Shown one piece after another: positions 16,901-25,367 of a stretch of DNA of 64,000 bases. The notes under the pieces were generated by a model. The model was not told where the DNA came from, did not search any database, and saw nothing but the letters and a program-made list of their open reading frames with translations. How positions within the stretch are numbered: the first letter of the stretch is position 1; every line of letters starts with the position of its first letter. Made by a program: the position numbers and the translations under genes. This DNA comes from Sutcliffiella horikoshii (lineage in GTDB: Bacteria; Bacillota; Bacilli; Bacillales; Bacillaceae_I). The stretch covers positions 1,612,001 through 1,676,000 of the forward strand of contig NZ_CP020880.1 of assembly GCF_002157855.1 (NCBI RefSeq), written 5' to 3'.

Positions 16901-18394
16901 TATGAACTAGTGGAAGATGGGAATATCGGGATATTCGGTTCATCAGGTTATGGTAAGTCACATACCATTCTGATGCTGTTGTTAAGTATGGCAGAGAAAT
17001 ATACACCAGAAGAGTTGCACTATTATATCTTTGATTTCGGTAATGGAACTTTGCTGCCATTGCGTCAGCTTCCACATACAGCAGATTTCTTCTTGATGGA
17101 TGAAGAACGGAAAATCGAGAAGTTCATGCGTATCTTAAAGGATGAAATGGCTAGACGTAAAAATCTGTTCCAACAGCAAGAGGTAAGTTCCATTAAAATG
17201 TTCAATTCTCTGAGTAAAGAAAAATTACCTATCATTTTCATGACGATCGATAATTTTGATCTTATCAAAGAGGAAATGCAAGATCTAGAAATGCAAATTA
17301 ACCAGTTTGTCCGAGATGGCCAGTCATTGGGAATCTATATGATATTTACAGCCACAAGGGTCAACTCAATCAGACAATCATTGATGAACAACCTGAAAAC
17401 AAAAATAGTTCACTATCTGATGGATAATAGTGAAGCTTTCACTATATTAGGGAGGGTCCCTTATAATCCTGAACCAATTCCAGGAAGAGCCATCATAAAG
17501 AAGGATGAAGCATTCTTCTCGCAAGTCTTCTTGCCTGGTGAAGGGAAAGATGATTTTGAAATACTAGATTCCATTCGAAGTGATATTGCATCTATTAAAG
17601 AAAAGTATCGTGAGTACAAGGAACCGCAAGTTGTTCCGATGCTCCCTACTGACCTAAATGTCATCAATTTTGCAAAATATACAGAAGGCAAGCTGAAAAA
17701 AGGGCTTGTTCCGATTGGACTGGACGAAGAATTTGTCCAACCTGTATTTATCAACTATGAAAAATATAAACATTGTATGGTGGTAGGACAAGCTCAAAAA
17801 GGCAAAACAAATGTCATGAAAGTGATATTAAATACGACGATAGATCAAGGTGCTGAATCTATTGGACTCTTTGATTCATTTGACAGAAGCCTTTCCAATT
17901 ATACAGAAGAAGACAATGTCACCTACTTAGAAACTAAAGAGCAAATAGCAAAATGGGTGGAAGAAGTGGAGCAGAAGTTGCTTGCTAGAGAAAGTGACTA
18001 CCTTAAGAAAGTTCAATTTGGAGACACTTCCATGGATTACCCACCATTGTTCCTTGTTATAGATGGGTATGCGAGATTTATTCAGACGGTCGACCCGATG
18101 CTGCAAGACAAGTTTGCGAGACTAATGAAAAATTATAGTCACCTAGGATTTAATATGGTTGCCTCAGGCAGTAACAATGATCTGTCAAAAGGCTACGATA
18201 CACTTACAATGGAAGTAAAGCAGATACGACAAGCACTCGTTCTTATGAAAAAGTCAGAGCAGAATATTTTCACTCTGCCATATGAGAGAAACGAAGAAGA
18301 AATTCATCCTGGATACGGTTATTACGTTATCAACGGCAAAGAAATGAAAATTCAGATTCCGCTATGCACTACGGAAAGGAAGGTATTTACATGA
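13964..18394 (+). CDS. essC: FtsK/SpoIIIE-type ATPase EssC/YukB, T7SS motor
   Basis: A 1476-aa motor of the type VII system. Two forkhead-associated-like domains lie in the first ~200 residues (FSRKWVVNISDENGYLNG). Two membrane helices follow at about 226-273, then three ATPase domains. Their P-loops are GTTGSGKSE (about 664-672), GSSGYGKSH (about 990-998) and a degenerate VGQAQKGKTN (about 1273-1282). Domain 1 has a Walker B LFLISDEFAEL (about 768-778). B. subtilis encodes this as yukBA; here it is one chain. It ends with an ATGA overlap with esaA. It recruits substrates through its C-terminal ATPase domains. Confidence 0.95.
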   Translation: MNNFWLFYQNNYQKISIEKGTVTVSSEVEDQLTVRNFPFTDGSLLVDIQNDQFTVKQQSGVIGSGTYSQPFEWKDDKKELKMVLTPSPSQSQTYYIGSREQVVFSKKAGDQGKTITFIRNFSRKWVVNISDENGYLNGHKIDDGTVLEVGDLLLWSFMEIRLIEEDVFEVASHTEYETDLSDIQRPQSEMKKKYPSYRRTPRMVYDLPDEKVSLQFPTQESDDNNKGLWLIIMPPLIMLIVMGVVALVAPRGIFIIISMVMFMTTLITSTVQFFKEKANRKRSEERRRRVYSLYLENKRKELQELAEKQSNVLTFHFPSFERMKYLTGEISDRIWERSLESHDFLQFRLGRGKVPSSYEISINSGDMANREIDDLLEKSQHLEKVYREIDNVPVVADLSKGAIGLIGKESVMKNEIHQIIGQLSFFHSYHDLRFVFIFNEKEYEQWEWVKWLPHFQIPQSFAKGLIYNDQTRDQLLSSIYEMLRERDLMEDKEKVSFSPHIVFIITEQQLIADHVILEYLEGDHKDLGISVIFAADSKESLSDNIETLVRYINTQEGDILIQDKKAVSIPFTLDSHKRDGNEVFSRMLRTLDHQVGMTNSIPNSISFLEMMKVKEVGMLPIQENWLTRESSKSLAVPIGLKGKEDISVLNLHEKAHGPHGLLAGTTGSGKSEFLQTYILSLAIHYHPHEVAFLLIDYKGGGMAQPFEKMPHLLGVITNIEGSKNFSARALASIKSELKRRQRLFDQYKVNHINAYTDLYKQNKAEEPLPHLFLISDEFAELKAEEPEFIRELVSAARIGRSLGVHLILATQKPGGVIDEQIWSNARFKVALKVQDADDSREILKNGDAASITVTGRGYLQVGNNEVYELFQSAWSGAPYLEDTTETEDEVAFVTDLGLVPLSDVSTSKKKKKSAQTEIGAVVEEIHSVQQYMGIRQLNSPWLPPLEARLSRKKYISEEQGFIPLALKDEPEKQSQTVYEYELVEDGNIGIFGSSGYGKSHTILMLLLSMAEKYTPEELHYYIFDFGNGTLLPLRQLPHTADFFLMDEERKIEKFMRILKDEMARRKNLFQQQEVSSIKMFNSLSKEKLPIIFMTIDNFDLIKEEMQDLEMQINQFVRDGQSLGIYMIFTATRVNSIRQSLMNNLKTKIVHYLMDNSEAFTILGRVPYNPEPIPGRAIIKKDEAFFSQVFLPGEGKDDFEILDSIRSDIASIKEKYREYKEPQVVPMLPTDLNVINFAKYTEGKLKKGLVPIGLDEEFVQPVFINYEKYKHCMVVGQAQKGKTNVMKVILNTTIDQGAESIGLFDSFDRSLSNYTEEDNVTYLETKEQIAKWVEEVEQKLLARESDYLKKVQFGDTSMDYPPLFLVIDGYARFIQTVDPMLQDKFARLMKNYSHLGFNMVASGSNNDLSKGYDTLTMEVKQIRQALVLMKKSEQNIFTLPYERNEEEIHPGYGYYVINGKEMKIQIPLCTTERKVFT

Positions 18395-21252
18395 CGGGAA
18401 AAACCACCTATATAATAAAGATGGTGTTGGTTATTCTCCTAATCCTAGTGACACCTGCAGTTTTCTTTGGATCTGTCGGGGAAAACCCGATGGAAGTGAA
18501 AAGAACCGCTTCGAGAGTAATTGCAGTAGTAAATGAAGACACTGGAATGGAAAAGGATGATAAAGCCCTTGAGTTTGGAAAGGAAATCTCCTCTATATTT
18601 GAGGAGGATTCTAGATATGAATGGACAGTAATCGGTAGGAGTGCGGCAGTAAACGGCCTGGAAGATTCCAAATATGATGCAGTTGTTTATATCCCTTCCA
18701 ATTTTTCTACCAACATCATGACCTATGAGAGTAATCAGCCGCTTAAAGCTAACTTTGAATACAATGTTCAAGATCAATTAAATACCATTGATCGAGAAAA
18801 AGTTTTACGTGAAATTGAAAAAGCAACAAGTAAGGTAAACAGTAGAATTTCTACTCTTTACTGGACATATGTTTCCCAGGACTTAGAAAACGTCCGAGCT
18901 CATTTTGATACCATTTTGCAAAAGGAAATAGATTTCCAAAATGCCATGTTAGCATTCTATAAACCTACTTCCTTAAATCTTGCATCCGAAATTGAAAGAC
19001 AGCGTTCAATGCTTGAAAGCCTTCAATCAACTGTTACAACTGTAAGCCAAGACGCTCCTGGGAGAGAAAGCACGGTACAACAGTTCGAAGACAACCTAAC
19101 ATCCTTTGTACAATTTGTAGACCAATTTAAAGAATATCAAGACAGCCAACAATTGGTCTTACAAGAACTTCAGGATGAAAGCATGGGAAGCATTCAGCTC
19201 TTAGCAACGGCTCAACCATCCCGTTTTGCGCAAGTGCAAGAATATTTTTCTCAAGGAGGAACAGAGATAAATAACAGGTTGGAGTCTGTTAATAGCAGCA
19301 TGGAGAGTAACAATACGGCCCTTAATGAGCTTTCCGAATTAAGAAAATCCGAAGTAGACAGGCAAACGGGAGATATGGAAGCATTCTTTGAACAACAAGA
19401 ACAGATTGCCATGTCACAAAAAAATGCCGATCTAAGTGAATTAGAAACAACGCTAGAGAACTTGAAAGACGAACTTGAAAAAGAAGGCGAAAAAGAGCCA
19501 GGAAAACCCGAAGATCCTAAGCCTGTAACGACATCGTCTGTAAGTGAAGTCAAGGATGACGATTCGGAGGAGGTTGAGGTTCCAGAAAACAGAAGTTTTG
19601 AGAATGAAATAAAGGAATTAAATGCGATTGCTAAAGATATCAATGATATCCAAACAACCATTAATGGTTTGGGAGAACTGGTTCCCGAAGAAATACTCAC
19701 TGTCCTAAATCCTCTAGGTGAATTATCTTCTAGGATTTCACAGGTAGAAGAAAGCCTTAAAGGCGTAGAAGAAGAAAACCCATTACTTAAAATAATTGAG
19801 CAGCTGGAAGCCGAAAAGCAAGCTCTAGAAGAAGAAATAGTAGGATATTTGGAACAGATTTCTGAACTAGAAGAAGTTATTGAATCATTAGAAGGGGACA
19901 AAGAATCCTTATCCAATAACCTTCAGACAGTTATAAATGAGATCGAGAAAACAGAAAAAGACATACTTGATCAAATTCAAGATGAGGATAGGTTAAGACT
20001 ATTAGAACCAGTTTTTGATAAAGAAATAAATAATAATAACACCAAAGATCTATTAAATTATCATGCTTCTCTTGTTCAATACGAACAAACATTAAATCGG
20101 AATGTTAATGAAGATGTGGAAGCGCTCCTTGAAGATATCCAAAACATATTGAACGTGTCCGACCCTGAACAAGAAGGATGGAACAGTATAACAGCATCTC
20201 TCCCATCTACCATGGAACAGATGCAGGCACTGCAAGACAACTTCTCAGTGTTCATGGAAGAATACAGAGCAAACATTGAAGAGCAGCAGATGGCTATCAT
20301 GAATGACATCTCTTCCCTTGAGGAAAGTGCAAACAATGTAATGGAACAGGTTCAATTATTTGAAAATAACGAACCAATTCCAACTAACGGCAATGATGGA
20401 AATACCGTAGTAACAAGACAGCAGACCATTAGTCAAGAATTATTGACATTGAATGAACTAGTCACTTCCGTAGGGGAAAGTCAGTCCAGCATTGTCTCTT
20501 ATACGACAAAATTGCAAACAAATGTGGAAAATGTACAAAATGATGCCGACACACTCAATGCCAAATGGGCAGAAAATGTAGATGCAACTAGAATGTACCG
20601 AGATGATATCTTTAATGTCCTAGGAAATGCTTATGTGGACGGACAGAAGAACGGTCCAGTTTATGAGCACCTTTCCAATCCTTTGCAAATAAGCGGCGAT
20701 GCAGCAAGCGGCACAGAGGACAATAGAATTCCTCCAGTTGTAGTACTAGCGATTATCTTGATTAGCAGTCTTTTAATCGGATATTTCAGCCACTATTTCA
20801 ACAATGCGCCAATGCTTGTGCAAGGTTCCATGTTTATTTTATTAAATATCATAGTTGGCTTGATTATCAGTTTGTATGGGTTAAACATCTATCCATTAGC
20901 GGAAGATCGTGCAATTCAGTGGTCCATATTCACTGTTCTTTTGCTTACAGCTGCGTCAGCGGTTGTACTTTCAGGATTTAGCATGGGCAAATTAGTCGGC
21001 TGGATTGCAAGTGTTGGACTGGTTATTTTCTTTATCAGCCCATTCCTTACTCTGACGGCACCAAATATCAATTACGAAGACCCGATGTCTCGCGTGTACA
21101 TGTCCATTCAGTATGGCTCTAGCTCCCTCTTTATGACAGCGGTAATCACGTTGATTGTCATTCTATTGTTGCTTCTTGTTTTGCCACAATTGGTCAAACT
21201 ATTTAAGAGTAGTAACGATAAAAAGAATGAAGATGAAGCGTATGAAGGCTAA
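18391..21252 (+). CDS. esaA: T7SS membrane protein EsaA/YueB (phage SPP1 receptor family)
   Basis: A 953-aa protein. One N-terminal membrane helix (residues 6-27 of the ATG at 18391) is followed by a very long extracellular part that is largely coiled coil (about 30-780, for example EQLEAEKQALEEEIVGYLEQ). Five or six C-terminal membrane helices lie from about 785 to 940. The family forms the surface-exposed arm of the Yuk/Ess machine and is the SPP1 receptor in B. subtilis. The start overlaps the essC stop as ATGA with GGAAAGG upstream; a further-upstream ATG at 18364 would be inside essC. A Pro/Glu/Lys-rich stretch near 365-400 may be a hinge. Confidence 0.92.
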   Translation: MTGKTTYIIKMVLVILLILVTPAVFFGSVGENPMEVKRTASRVIAVVNEDTGMEKDDKALEFGKEISSIFEEDSRYEWTVIGRSAAVNGLEDSKYDAVVYIPSNFSTNIMTYESNQPLKANFEYNVQDQLNTIDREKVLREIEKATSKVNSRISTLYWTYVSQDLENVRAHFDTILQKEIDFQNAMLAFYKPTSLNLASEIERQRSMLESLQSTVTTVSQDAPGRESTVQQFEDNLTSFVQFVDQFKEYQDSQQLVLQELQDESMGSIQLLATAQPSRFAQVQEYFSQGGTEINNRLESVNSSMESNNTALNELSELRKSEVDRQTGDMEAFFEQQEQIAMSQKNADLSELETTLENLKDELEKEGEKEPGKPEDPKPVTTSSVSEVKDDDSEEVEVPENRSFENEIKELNAIAKDINDIQTTINGLGELVPEEILTVLNPLGELSSRISQVEESLKGVEEENPLLKIIEQLEAEKQALEEEIVGYLEQISELEEVIESLEGDKESLSNNLQTVINEIEKTEKDILDQIQDEDRLRLLEPVFDKEINNNNTKDLLNYHASLVQYEQTLNRNVNEDVEALLEDIQNILNVSDPEQEGWNSITASLPSTMEQMQALQDNFSVFMEEYRANIEEQQMAIMNDISSLEESANNVMEQVQLFENNEPIPTNGNDGNTVVTRQQTISQELLTLNELVTSVGESQSSIVSYTTKLQTNVENVQNDADTLNAKWAENVDATRMYRDDIFNVLGNAYVDGQKNGPVYEHLSNPLQISGDAASGTEDNRIPPVVVLAIILISSLLIGYFSHYFNNAPMLVQGSMFILLNIIVGLIISLYGLNIYPLAEDRAIQWSIFTVLLLTAASAVVLSGFSMGKLVGWIASVGLVIFFISPFLTLTAPNINYEDPMSRVYMSIQYGSSSLFMTAVITLIVILLLLLVLPQLVKLFKSSNDKKNEDEAYEG

Positions 21253-21724
21253 AATTGCTTTGCTTTTAATAGCAGTAAGTGCACTGATGTCTTTACTGCC
21301 GTTGAACGGGACAGTAACTATGGCAGATTCTGATATTGAATCCCTCGAGCCAAACAGTTATGAAAAAAAGGATTTTAAAGAGAATACAAATTTCCTGCGT
21401 GAAAATAATCTTAATGAGCGCAGGGAATCTGTTCCCGAAGAACAAAAGCTCCTTACTTTCAAGGAACGAGAAAAGAAAGCGGAAGAGAACTTTGTCGGAA
21501 CATTATTTATGACCGGTGAAAAAAAATCCACCACCATCCAAGTTACCTCTCAAGAGTTGAAACTGTTCACCGAACAAGACAACTCAAGGTACCAAGCGGT
21601 GGTTGCCACCGATAGCTCATCCAAAACAAGCAGCATCACTATTCTTCTATATGGATTTCTTGCCATAGCATTGATTCTATTACTAGCAATCATCCTACCG
21701 AGAATGGCAAAAGGAAAAGCATAA
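21242..21724 (+). CDS. essA: T7SS membrane protein EssA/YueC
   Basis: A small protein of about 160 aa with an N-terminal hydrophobic segment (IALLLIAVSALMSLLPLNG), a charged extracytoplasmic region, and a C-terminal membrane helix (ITILLYGFLAIALILLLAIILP) with a basic end. Position at the end of the operon and topology match EssA. The start is uncertain: ATGs at 21227, 21233 and 21242 are all in frame at the end of esaA and none has a strong ribosome-binding site, so coupling to esaA is likely. I chose 21242, which gives a normal signal-like N terminus (MKAKIALLL). Confidence 0.8.
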   Translation: MKAKIALLLIAVSALMSLLPLNGTVTMADSDIESLEPNSYEKKDFKENTNFLRENNLNERRESVPEEQKLLTFKEREKKAEENFVGTLFMTGEKKSTTIQVTSQELKLFTEQDNSRYQAVVATDSSSKTSSITILLYGFLAIALILLLAIILPRMAKGKA

Positions 21725-21728
21725 CTTC

Positions 21729-21760
21729 AACCCCCTCTCGTTTAGGAGAGGGGGTTATTT
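21729..21760 (+). terminator. Terminator of the T7SS operon
   Basis: AACCCCCTCTC (21729-21739) pairs perfectly with GAGAGGGGGTT (21746-21756), followed by ATTTTACTTT. Confidence 0.92.
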
Positions 21761-21844
21761 TACTTTAAATAGATAAAATATTCTAAAAAATAGAAAACTA
21801 AGCTACAATAGAGATACATATTGTGACAAGAAGGTGGAAAGTCC

Positions 21845-23593
21845 GTGATCACATTAAAAGAAATGATAACGCCAATTCCATATCAAATAAAAGAAGACAC
21901 AACTCTTAAAGAAGCATTAAATATTATGAAAGAAGAAAAATATGGTCTCTTGCCTGTAGTGAATGAAGCTCGAAAATTAGTGGGTGTATTTACCCGAAGC
22001 AGACTATTTCAAATGGTTAAACTGGAAAAGTCACTCACCACTCCCATTAAGGATTTTGTCAAAAGAGATGTCAATTCTTTAAAGGAGGATACCCCATTTA
22101 AAGAATTACAGGAAATTGTTCGAAACAGTTCAGTGGGGACTGGGGTCGTTGTGGATGCGGAAAACAGAGTAGTTGGTTTGTTTACTAAAGCGGATATGGT
22201 GATGGGTCTACTCAATGTAACCAGAACATTAAATTTGAAGCAATCCCTACAGACCGCAATGGATCATGCTTATGATGGAATATTGTTGGCTGATGAAACA
22301 CAAACGATTCAAATGGTTAGCCCCTCACTTTTGGAATTGTTCAATATGGATTATCAGGATGTTTTACATAAAAAAACAAATCAGGTATTTCCGCATTTTC
22401 AAATATCAAAGATTTATGAATCTGAAGAGGCGGATATTAGTGATTTCCATGAGATAAATGGAATCAAGTATATCATTCACCGAATACCCGTCAAACAAGA
22501 AGGTCGCGTGGTTGGAGCAATTGTGAAAATAATGTATAGGCAGTTGAATGAAGTCAATGAACTTTTCAAACGACTTCAAAAGGCAGAAAACAAAGCAAGT
22601 TTTTATCACACAGAACTGAAAAAATCCGAAAATGCCAAGTTTACTTGGGATCATATCATAAGCGAACACACAGTTATGGAAAAAATAAAAAAGAGTGCGG
22701 CAAAAGCGGCGAAAGGTCGTTCAACCATATTAATTAGAGGAGAGAGCGGGACAGGCAAGGAACTATTCGCCCATGCGGCTCATAACAGCTCGGCTAGGAA
22801 AGATGGGAAGTTCGTTGTCGTGAATTGTGCGGCAATACCAGAGGACTTATTAGAATCAGAGTTTTTCGGATATGAGGATGGTGCTTTTACAGGGGCCAGG
22901 TCACGAGGGAAAATCGGTAAGTTTGACTTAGCAAATGGAGGATCTCTATTTTTAGATGAAATAGGGGACATGTCTTTGAACCTTCAAGCCAAGCTTTTAA
23001 GGGTGTTGCAAGAGAGAGAATTTTATCGGGTAGGAGGCACGAAAAGAATTCAAGTGGATGTAAGGATAATCGCAGCTACCAATCGCAACTTGGAGGAAAT
23101 GGTGAAAGAAGGAACATTCCGTGAAGATTTATACTACCGGTTGAATGTCATTTCGTTATTCATACCACCTCTCCGCGAAAGAATGATGGACATACAAGTT
23201 CTTTCCGAAAAAATAATGAGCGAGCTTAATCGCGTTATTGGTACAAGCATTACCGGCTTCGAGCCGCGGGCAAAACAAATACTTATGTCCTATCATTGGC
23301 CAGGAAATGTCCGCGAACTACGAAATGTGATGGAGCGTGCCATGACATTTGCAGAACACGGAAAAATTAAAGTAGAGGATCTGCCGGACTATATGCTTGG
23401 AAGTAATCACGTGTTAGTGGATGAAACAGCGGTCACGCAAGAAGAGTCGATGGTTGAAAGTGCAGAGCGTGTAGCGATTGAAACAGCTCTTACGAAAACG
23501 AAAGGAAATAAAGCAAAAGCAGCGAAGATGTTGGGAATCAGCAGGTCGAGCCTTTATGATAAATTGAGAAAGTATCAATTGAATGAGAAGTAA
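21845..23593 (+). CDS. Sigma-54-dependent transcriptional activator (CBS-CBS-PAS-AAA+-Fis)
   Basis: A 582-aa enhancer-binding protein. Two CBS motifs (about 5-60 and 68-125) sense adenylate or another ligand. A PAS domain (about 135-220) is the likely second sensor. The AAA+ domain has Walker A GESGTGKE (about 299-306), the sigma-54 contact loop GAFTGA (about 345-350) and Walker B SLFLDEIGD (about 366-374). A Fis-type helix-turn-helix ends it (GNKAKAAKMLGISRSSLYDKL). The start is GTG with AAGGTGG upstream. It lies directly before an acyl-CoA operon with a sigma-54 promoter, which it very likely activates. CBS domains on such an activator suggest control by energy state or acyl-CoA/CoA nucleotides, which is inference. 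Confidence 0.92.
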   Translation: MITLKEMITPIPYQIKEDTTLKEALNIMKEEKYGLLPVVNEARKLVGVFTRSRLFQMVKLEKSLTTPIKDFVKRDVNSLKEDTPFKELQEIVRNSSVGTGVVVDAENRVVGLFTKADMVMGLLNVTRTLNLKQSLQTAMDHAYDGILLADETQTIQMVSPSLLELFNMDYQDVLHKKTNQVFPHFQISKIYESEEADISDFHEINGIKYIIHRIPVKQEGRVVGAIVKIMYRQLNEVNELFKRLQKAENKASFYHTELKKSENAKFTWDHIISEHTVMEKIKKSAAKAAKGRSTILIRGESGTGKELFAHAAHNSSARKDGKFVVVNCAAIPEDLLESEFFGYEDGAFTGARSRGKIGKFDLANGGSLFLDEIGDMSLNLQAKLLRVLQEREFYRVGGTKRIQVDVRIIAATNRNLEEMVKEGTFREDLYYRLNVISLFIPPLRERMMDIQVLSEKIMSELNRVIGTSITGFEPRAKQILMSYHWPGNVRELRNVMERAMTFAEHGKIKVEDLPDYMLGSNHVLVDETAVTQEESMVESAERVAIETALTKTKGNKAKAAKMLGISRSSLYDKLRKYQLNEK

Positions 23594-23597
23594 ATGG

Positions 23598-23634
23598 AAA
23601 AAAGGCGGTTTCTTTGAGGAATTCGCCTTTTTTT
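23598..23634 (+). terminator. Terminator of the activator gene
   Basis: AAAAAAGGCG (23598-23607) pairs with CGCCTTTTTT (23624-23633) across a 16-base loop, with a T tract. Confidence 0.8.
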
Positions 23635-23661
23635 CATTATGAAAAATCCATGAACTTAGTT

Positions 23662-23708
23662 TGTACAGTTCTTTTGAGCATATACAGTGTAGCTTTAGAA
23701 GTGTACAG
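23662..23708. promoter_or_regulatory. Candidate upstream activator sites for the acyl-CoA operon
   Basis: Three TACAG half-sites: TGTACAG (23662-23668), ATACAG (23682-23687) and AAGTGTACAG (23699-23708). They lie 70-116 bases before the -24 element, a normal distance for an enhancer-binding protein. Near-identical half-sites precede the sigma-54 promoter at 7282. Confidence 0.45.
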
Positions 23709-23777
23709 ATTTTGGACGCTTTTTTTATAGTCAGATGAGAGATAACTTAGGACCCCTTTACAAGCTGATTACCAGTC

Positions 23778-23794
23778 TTGGCACAATTCTTGCA
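23778..23794 (+). promoter_or_regulatory. Sigma-54 (SigL) -24/-12 promoter of the acyl-CoA operon
   Basis: TTGGCACAATTCTTGCA is a full match to the sigma-54 consensus TTGGCAC-N5-TTGCA. It lies 38 bases before the first gene. Confidence 0.9.
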
Positions 23795-23831
23795 TAAATA
23801 TGGATGAATCAAATTAAAGGGAGGAAAGTGT

Positions 23832-25355
23832 ATGAACATTGGAATGTATCTGTCCCAAAATGCCAGAAAAGTGCCGAATAAGCTTGCGATCGACTGTGAA
23901 GGGAGACAATTTAATTACGATCAGTTCAATAAGGAAGTAAATAAACTTGCTCACGGTTTGTTAGGTCTAGGTGTCACCAAAGGCGACAAAGTGGCTTTCA
24001 TGATGAAAAACTCGGACACTTTTGTTTTCTCTTATTTTGCAGGTGCAAAGATTGGTGCTGTCATCGTACCAATGAATTTCCGTTTAACCTCCTCTGAAAT
24101 TCAATATATTTTAGAGCAGTCAGAAGCGAAAGTCGTCATCTGTGATGAGGAATTTGAAGGAACCATTGCAACGGCGAAGGCAAGCAGTACTGTTGAAAAG
24201 GTTATTGTGGTAGGGACACCGACCATGCCTGAAAACAGATCATACGCGGAGGTCCTATCAACAAACGTAGAAGATCCAAAAGTAGAAGTCTTTGAAACCG
24301 ACGATTTAGAGATTTTATACACGTCCGGAACGACCGGTCGTCCAAAAGGTGCTTTGTTCGATCACAGACGAATTTTCAATGTTGGCCTTTCCATGATGAT
24401 CAGTATGGGGATCAATCAGCAAGAGCGCTTTCTACATATTGCACCATTGTTCCATTCTGCGCAGCTGAATTTATTCCTTGTATCGGGTACGGTGCTTGGA
24501 GCGACGCATTTCATTCACCGTGATTTTCATCCAGTTCATACACTTCAAGCGATTCAGGAACATAAGATTACGCATTTCTTTGGAGTGCCGGCCATGTTCA
24601 ATTTCCTGTTACAGGTACCAAATGCGAACAGCTATGACCTTTCTTCCATCAAGCGTTGCGGTTATGGAGCGGCTCCAATGGCACCAGAGCTTGTGAAAAA
24701 GAGCATGAACTTATTCAAAAACGATCAATTCTTCAATCTCTGCGGTTTAACGGAGGCAGGACCAAACGGGATTTTATTAGATCCGATCGGTCACAAAAAA
24801 CATCTCGGAAAAAATGGGAAACCTTCGTTTTTGACAGAAGCAAGAGTGGTTGATGAAACGGGCCGTGATATTGAAGTCGGCGCAGTGGGGGAATTCATCC
24901 TTAAAGGTGAATCCATCATGAAAGAATATTACAAAAAACCGGAAGAAACGAAGGCTGCTTTAAAAGATGGATGGTTATATACAGGAGATTTAGCTACCGT
25001 TGACGAAGAAGGTAATATCACCTTAGTAGACCGCAAAAAAGACATGATTATTTCGGGAGGAGAAAACGTTTATTCCATTGAGGTGGAAGAAGTGTTGTAC
25101 GAACATCCTCAAGTTCTCGAGGCAGCTATTATCGGACTGCCAGATGAGGTATGGGGAGAAGCGGTATGTGCAGTGGTCGTTCCTCATAAAGATCAAGTGG
25201 TCAATGAAGAGGAACTAAAACAGTTCTGCCGTCAGAAGCTTGCTGGCTATAAGGTTCCGCGGAGAATTTTTTTGGAAGAGACGCTACCAAGAAATGCATC
25301 AGGAAAAATACTGAAGTATCAGCTTAGACAACAATTAAATCAAGTAAACGCATAG
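23832..25355 (+). CDS. Acyl-CoA synthetase (AMP-binding), first gene of the sigma-54 operon
   Basis: A 507-aa ANL-family ligase that activates a carboxylic acid to its CoA thioester through an acyl-AMP. The P-loop LYTSGTTGRPKG is at about 162-173. A hinge and core motif YTGDLATVDEEG and the C-terminal NASGKILK lysine are present. The start ATG has GGGAGGAAAG upstream. It heads an operon with acyl-CoA dehydrogenase and thiolase genes, so its substrate should be a fatty or branched acid used as carbon source. Chain length cannot be read safely from the sequence. Confidence 0.85.
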   Translation: MNIGMYLSQNARKVPNKLAIDCEGRQFNYDQFNKEVNKLAHGLLGLGVTKGDKVAFMMKNSDTFVFSYFAGAKIGAVIVPMNFRLTSSEIQYILEQSEAKVVICDEEFEGTIATAKASSTVEKVIVVGTPTMPENRSYAEVLSTNVEDPKVEVFETDDLEILYTSGTTGRPKGALFDHRRIFNVGLSMMISMGINQQERFLHIAPLFHSAQLNLFLVSGTVLGATHFIHRDFHPVHTLQAIQEHKITHFFGVPAMFNFLLQVPNANSYDLSSIKRCGYGAAPMAPELVKKSMNLFKNDQFFNLCGLTEAGPNGILLDPIGHKKHLGKNGKPSFLTEARVVDETGRDIEVGAVGEFILKGESIMKEYYKKPEETKAALKDGWLYTGDLATVDEEGNITLVDRKKDMIISGGENVYSIEVEEVLYEHPQVLEAAIIGLPDEVWGEAVCAVVVPHKDQVVNEEELKQFCRQKLAGYKVPRRIFLEETLPRNASGKILKYQLRQQLNQVNA

Positions 25356-25367
25356 GGGTGAAGTAAT

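Noticed and set aside
18364-18390. Earlier start for esaA
   Set aside because: It would lie inside essC without a ribosome-binding site; the ATG at 18391 gives the ATGA overlap and a normal N terminus.
19251-19916. A 221-codon serine-rich open frame on the minus strand
   Set aside because: It is antisense to the coiled-coil part of esaA; the Ser-rich content is the mirror of Glu/Lys-rich codons, and there is no ribosome-binding site.
21155-21226. Earlier start for essA
   Set aside because: The added residues overlap esaA in another frame and do not resemble a signal segment; later ATGs fit better.
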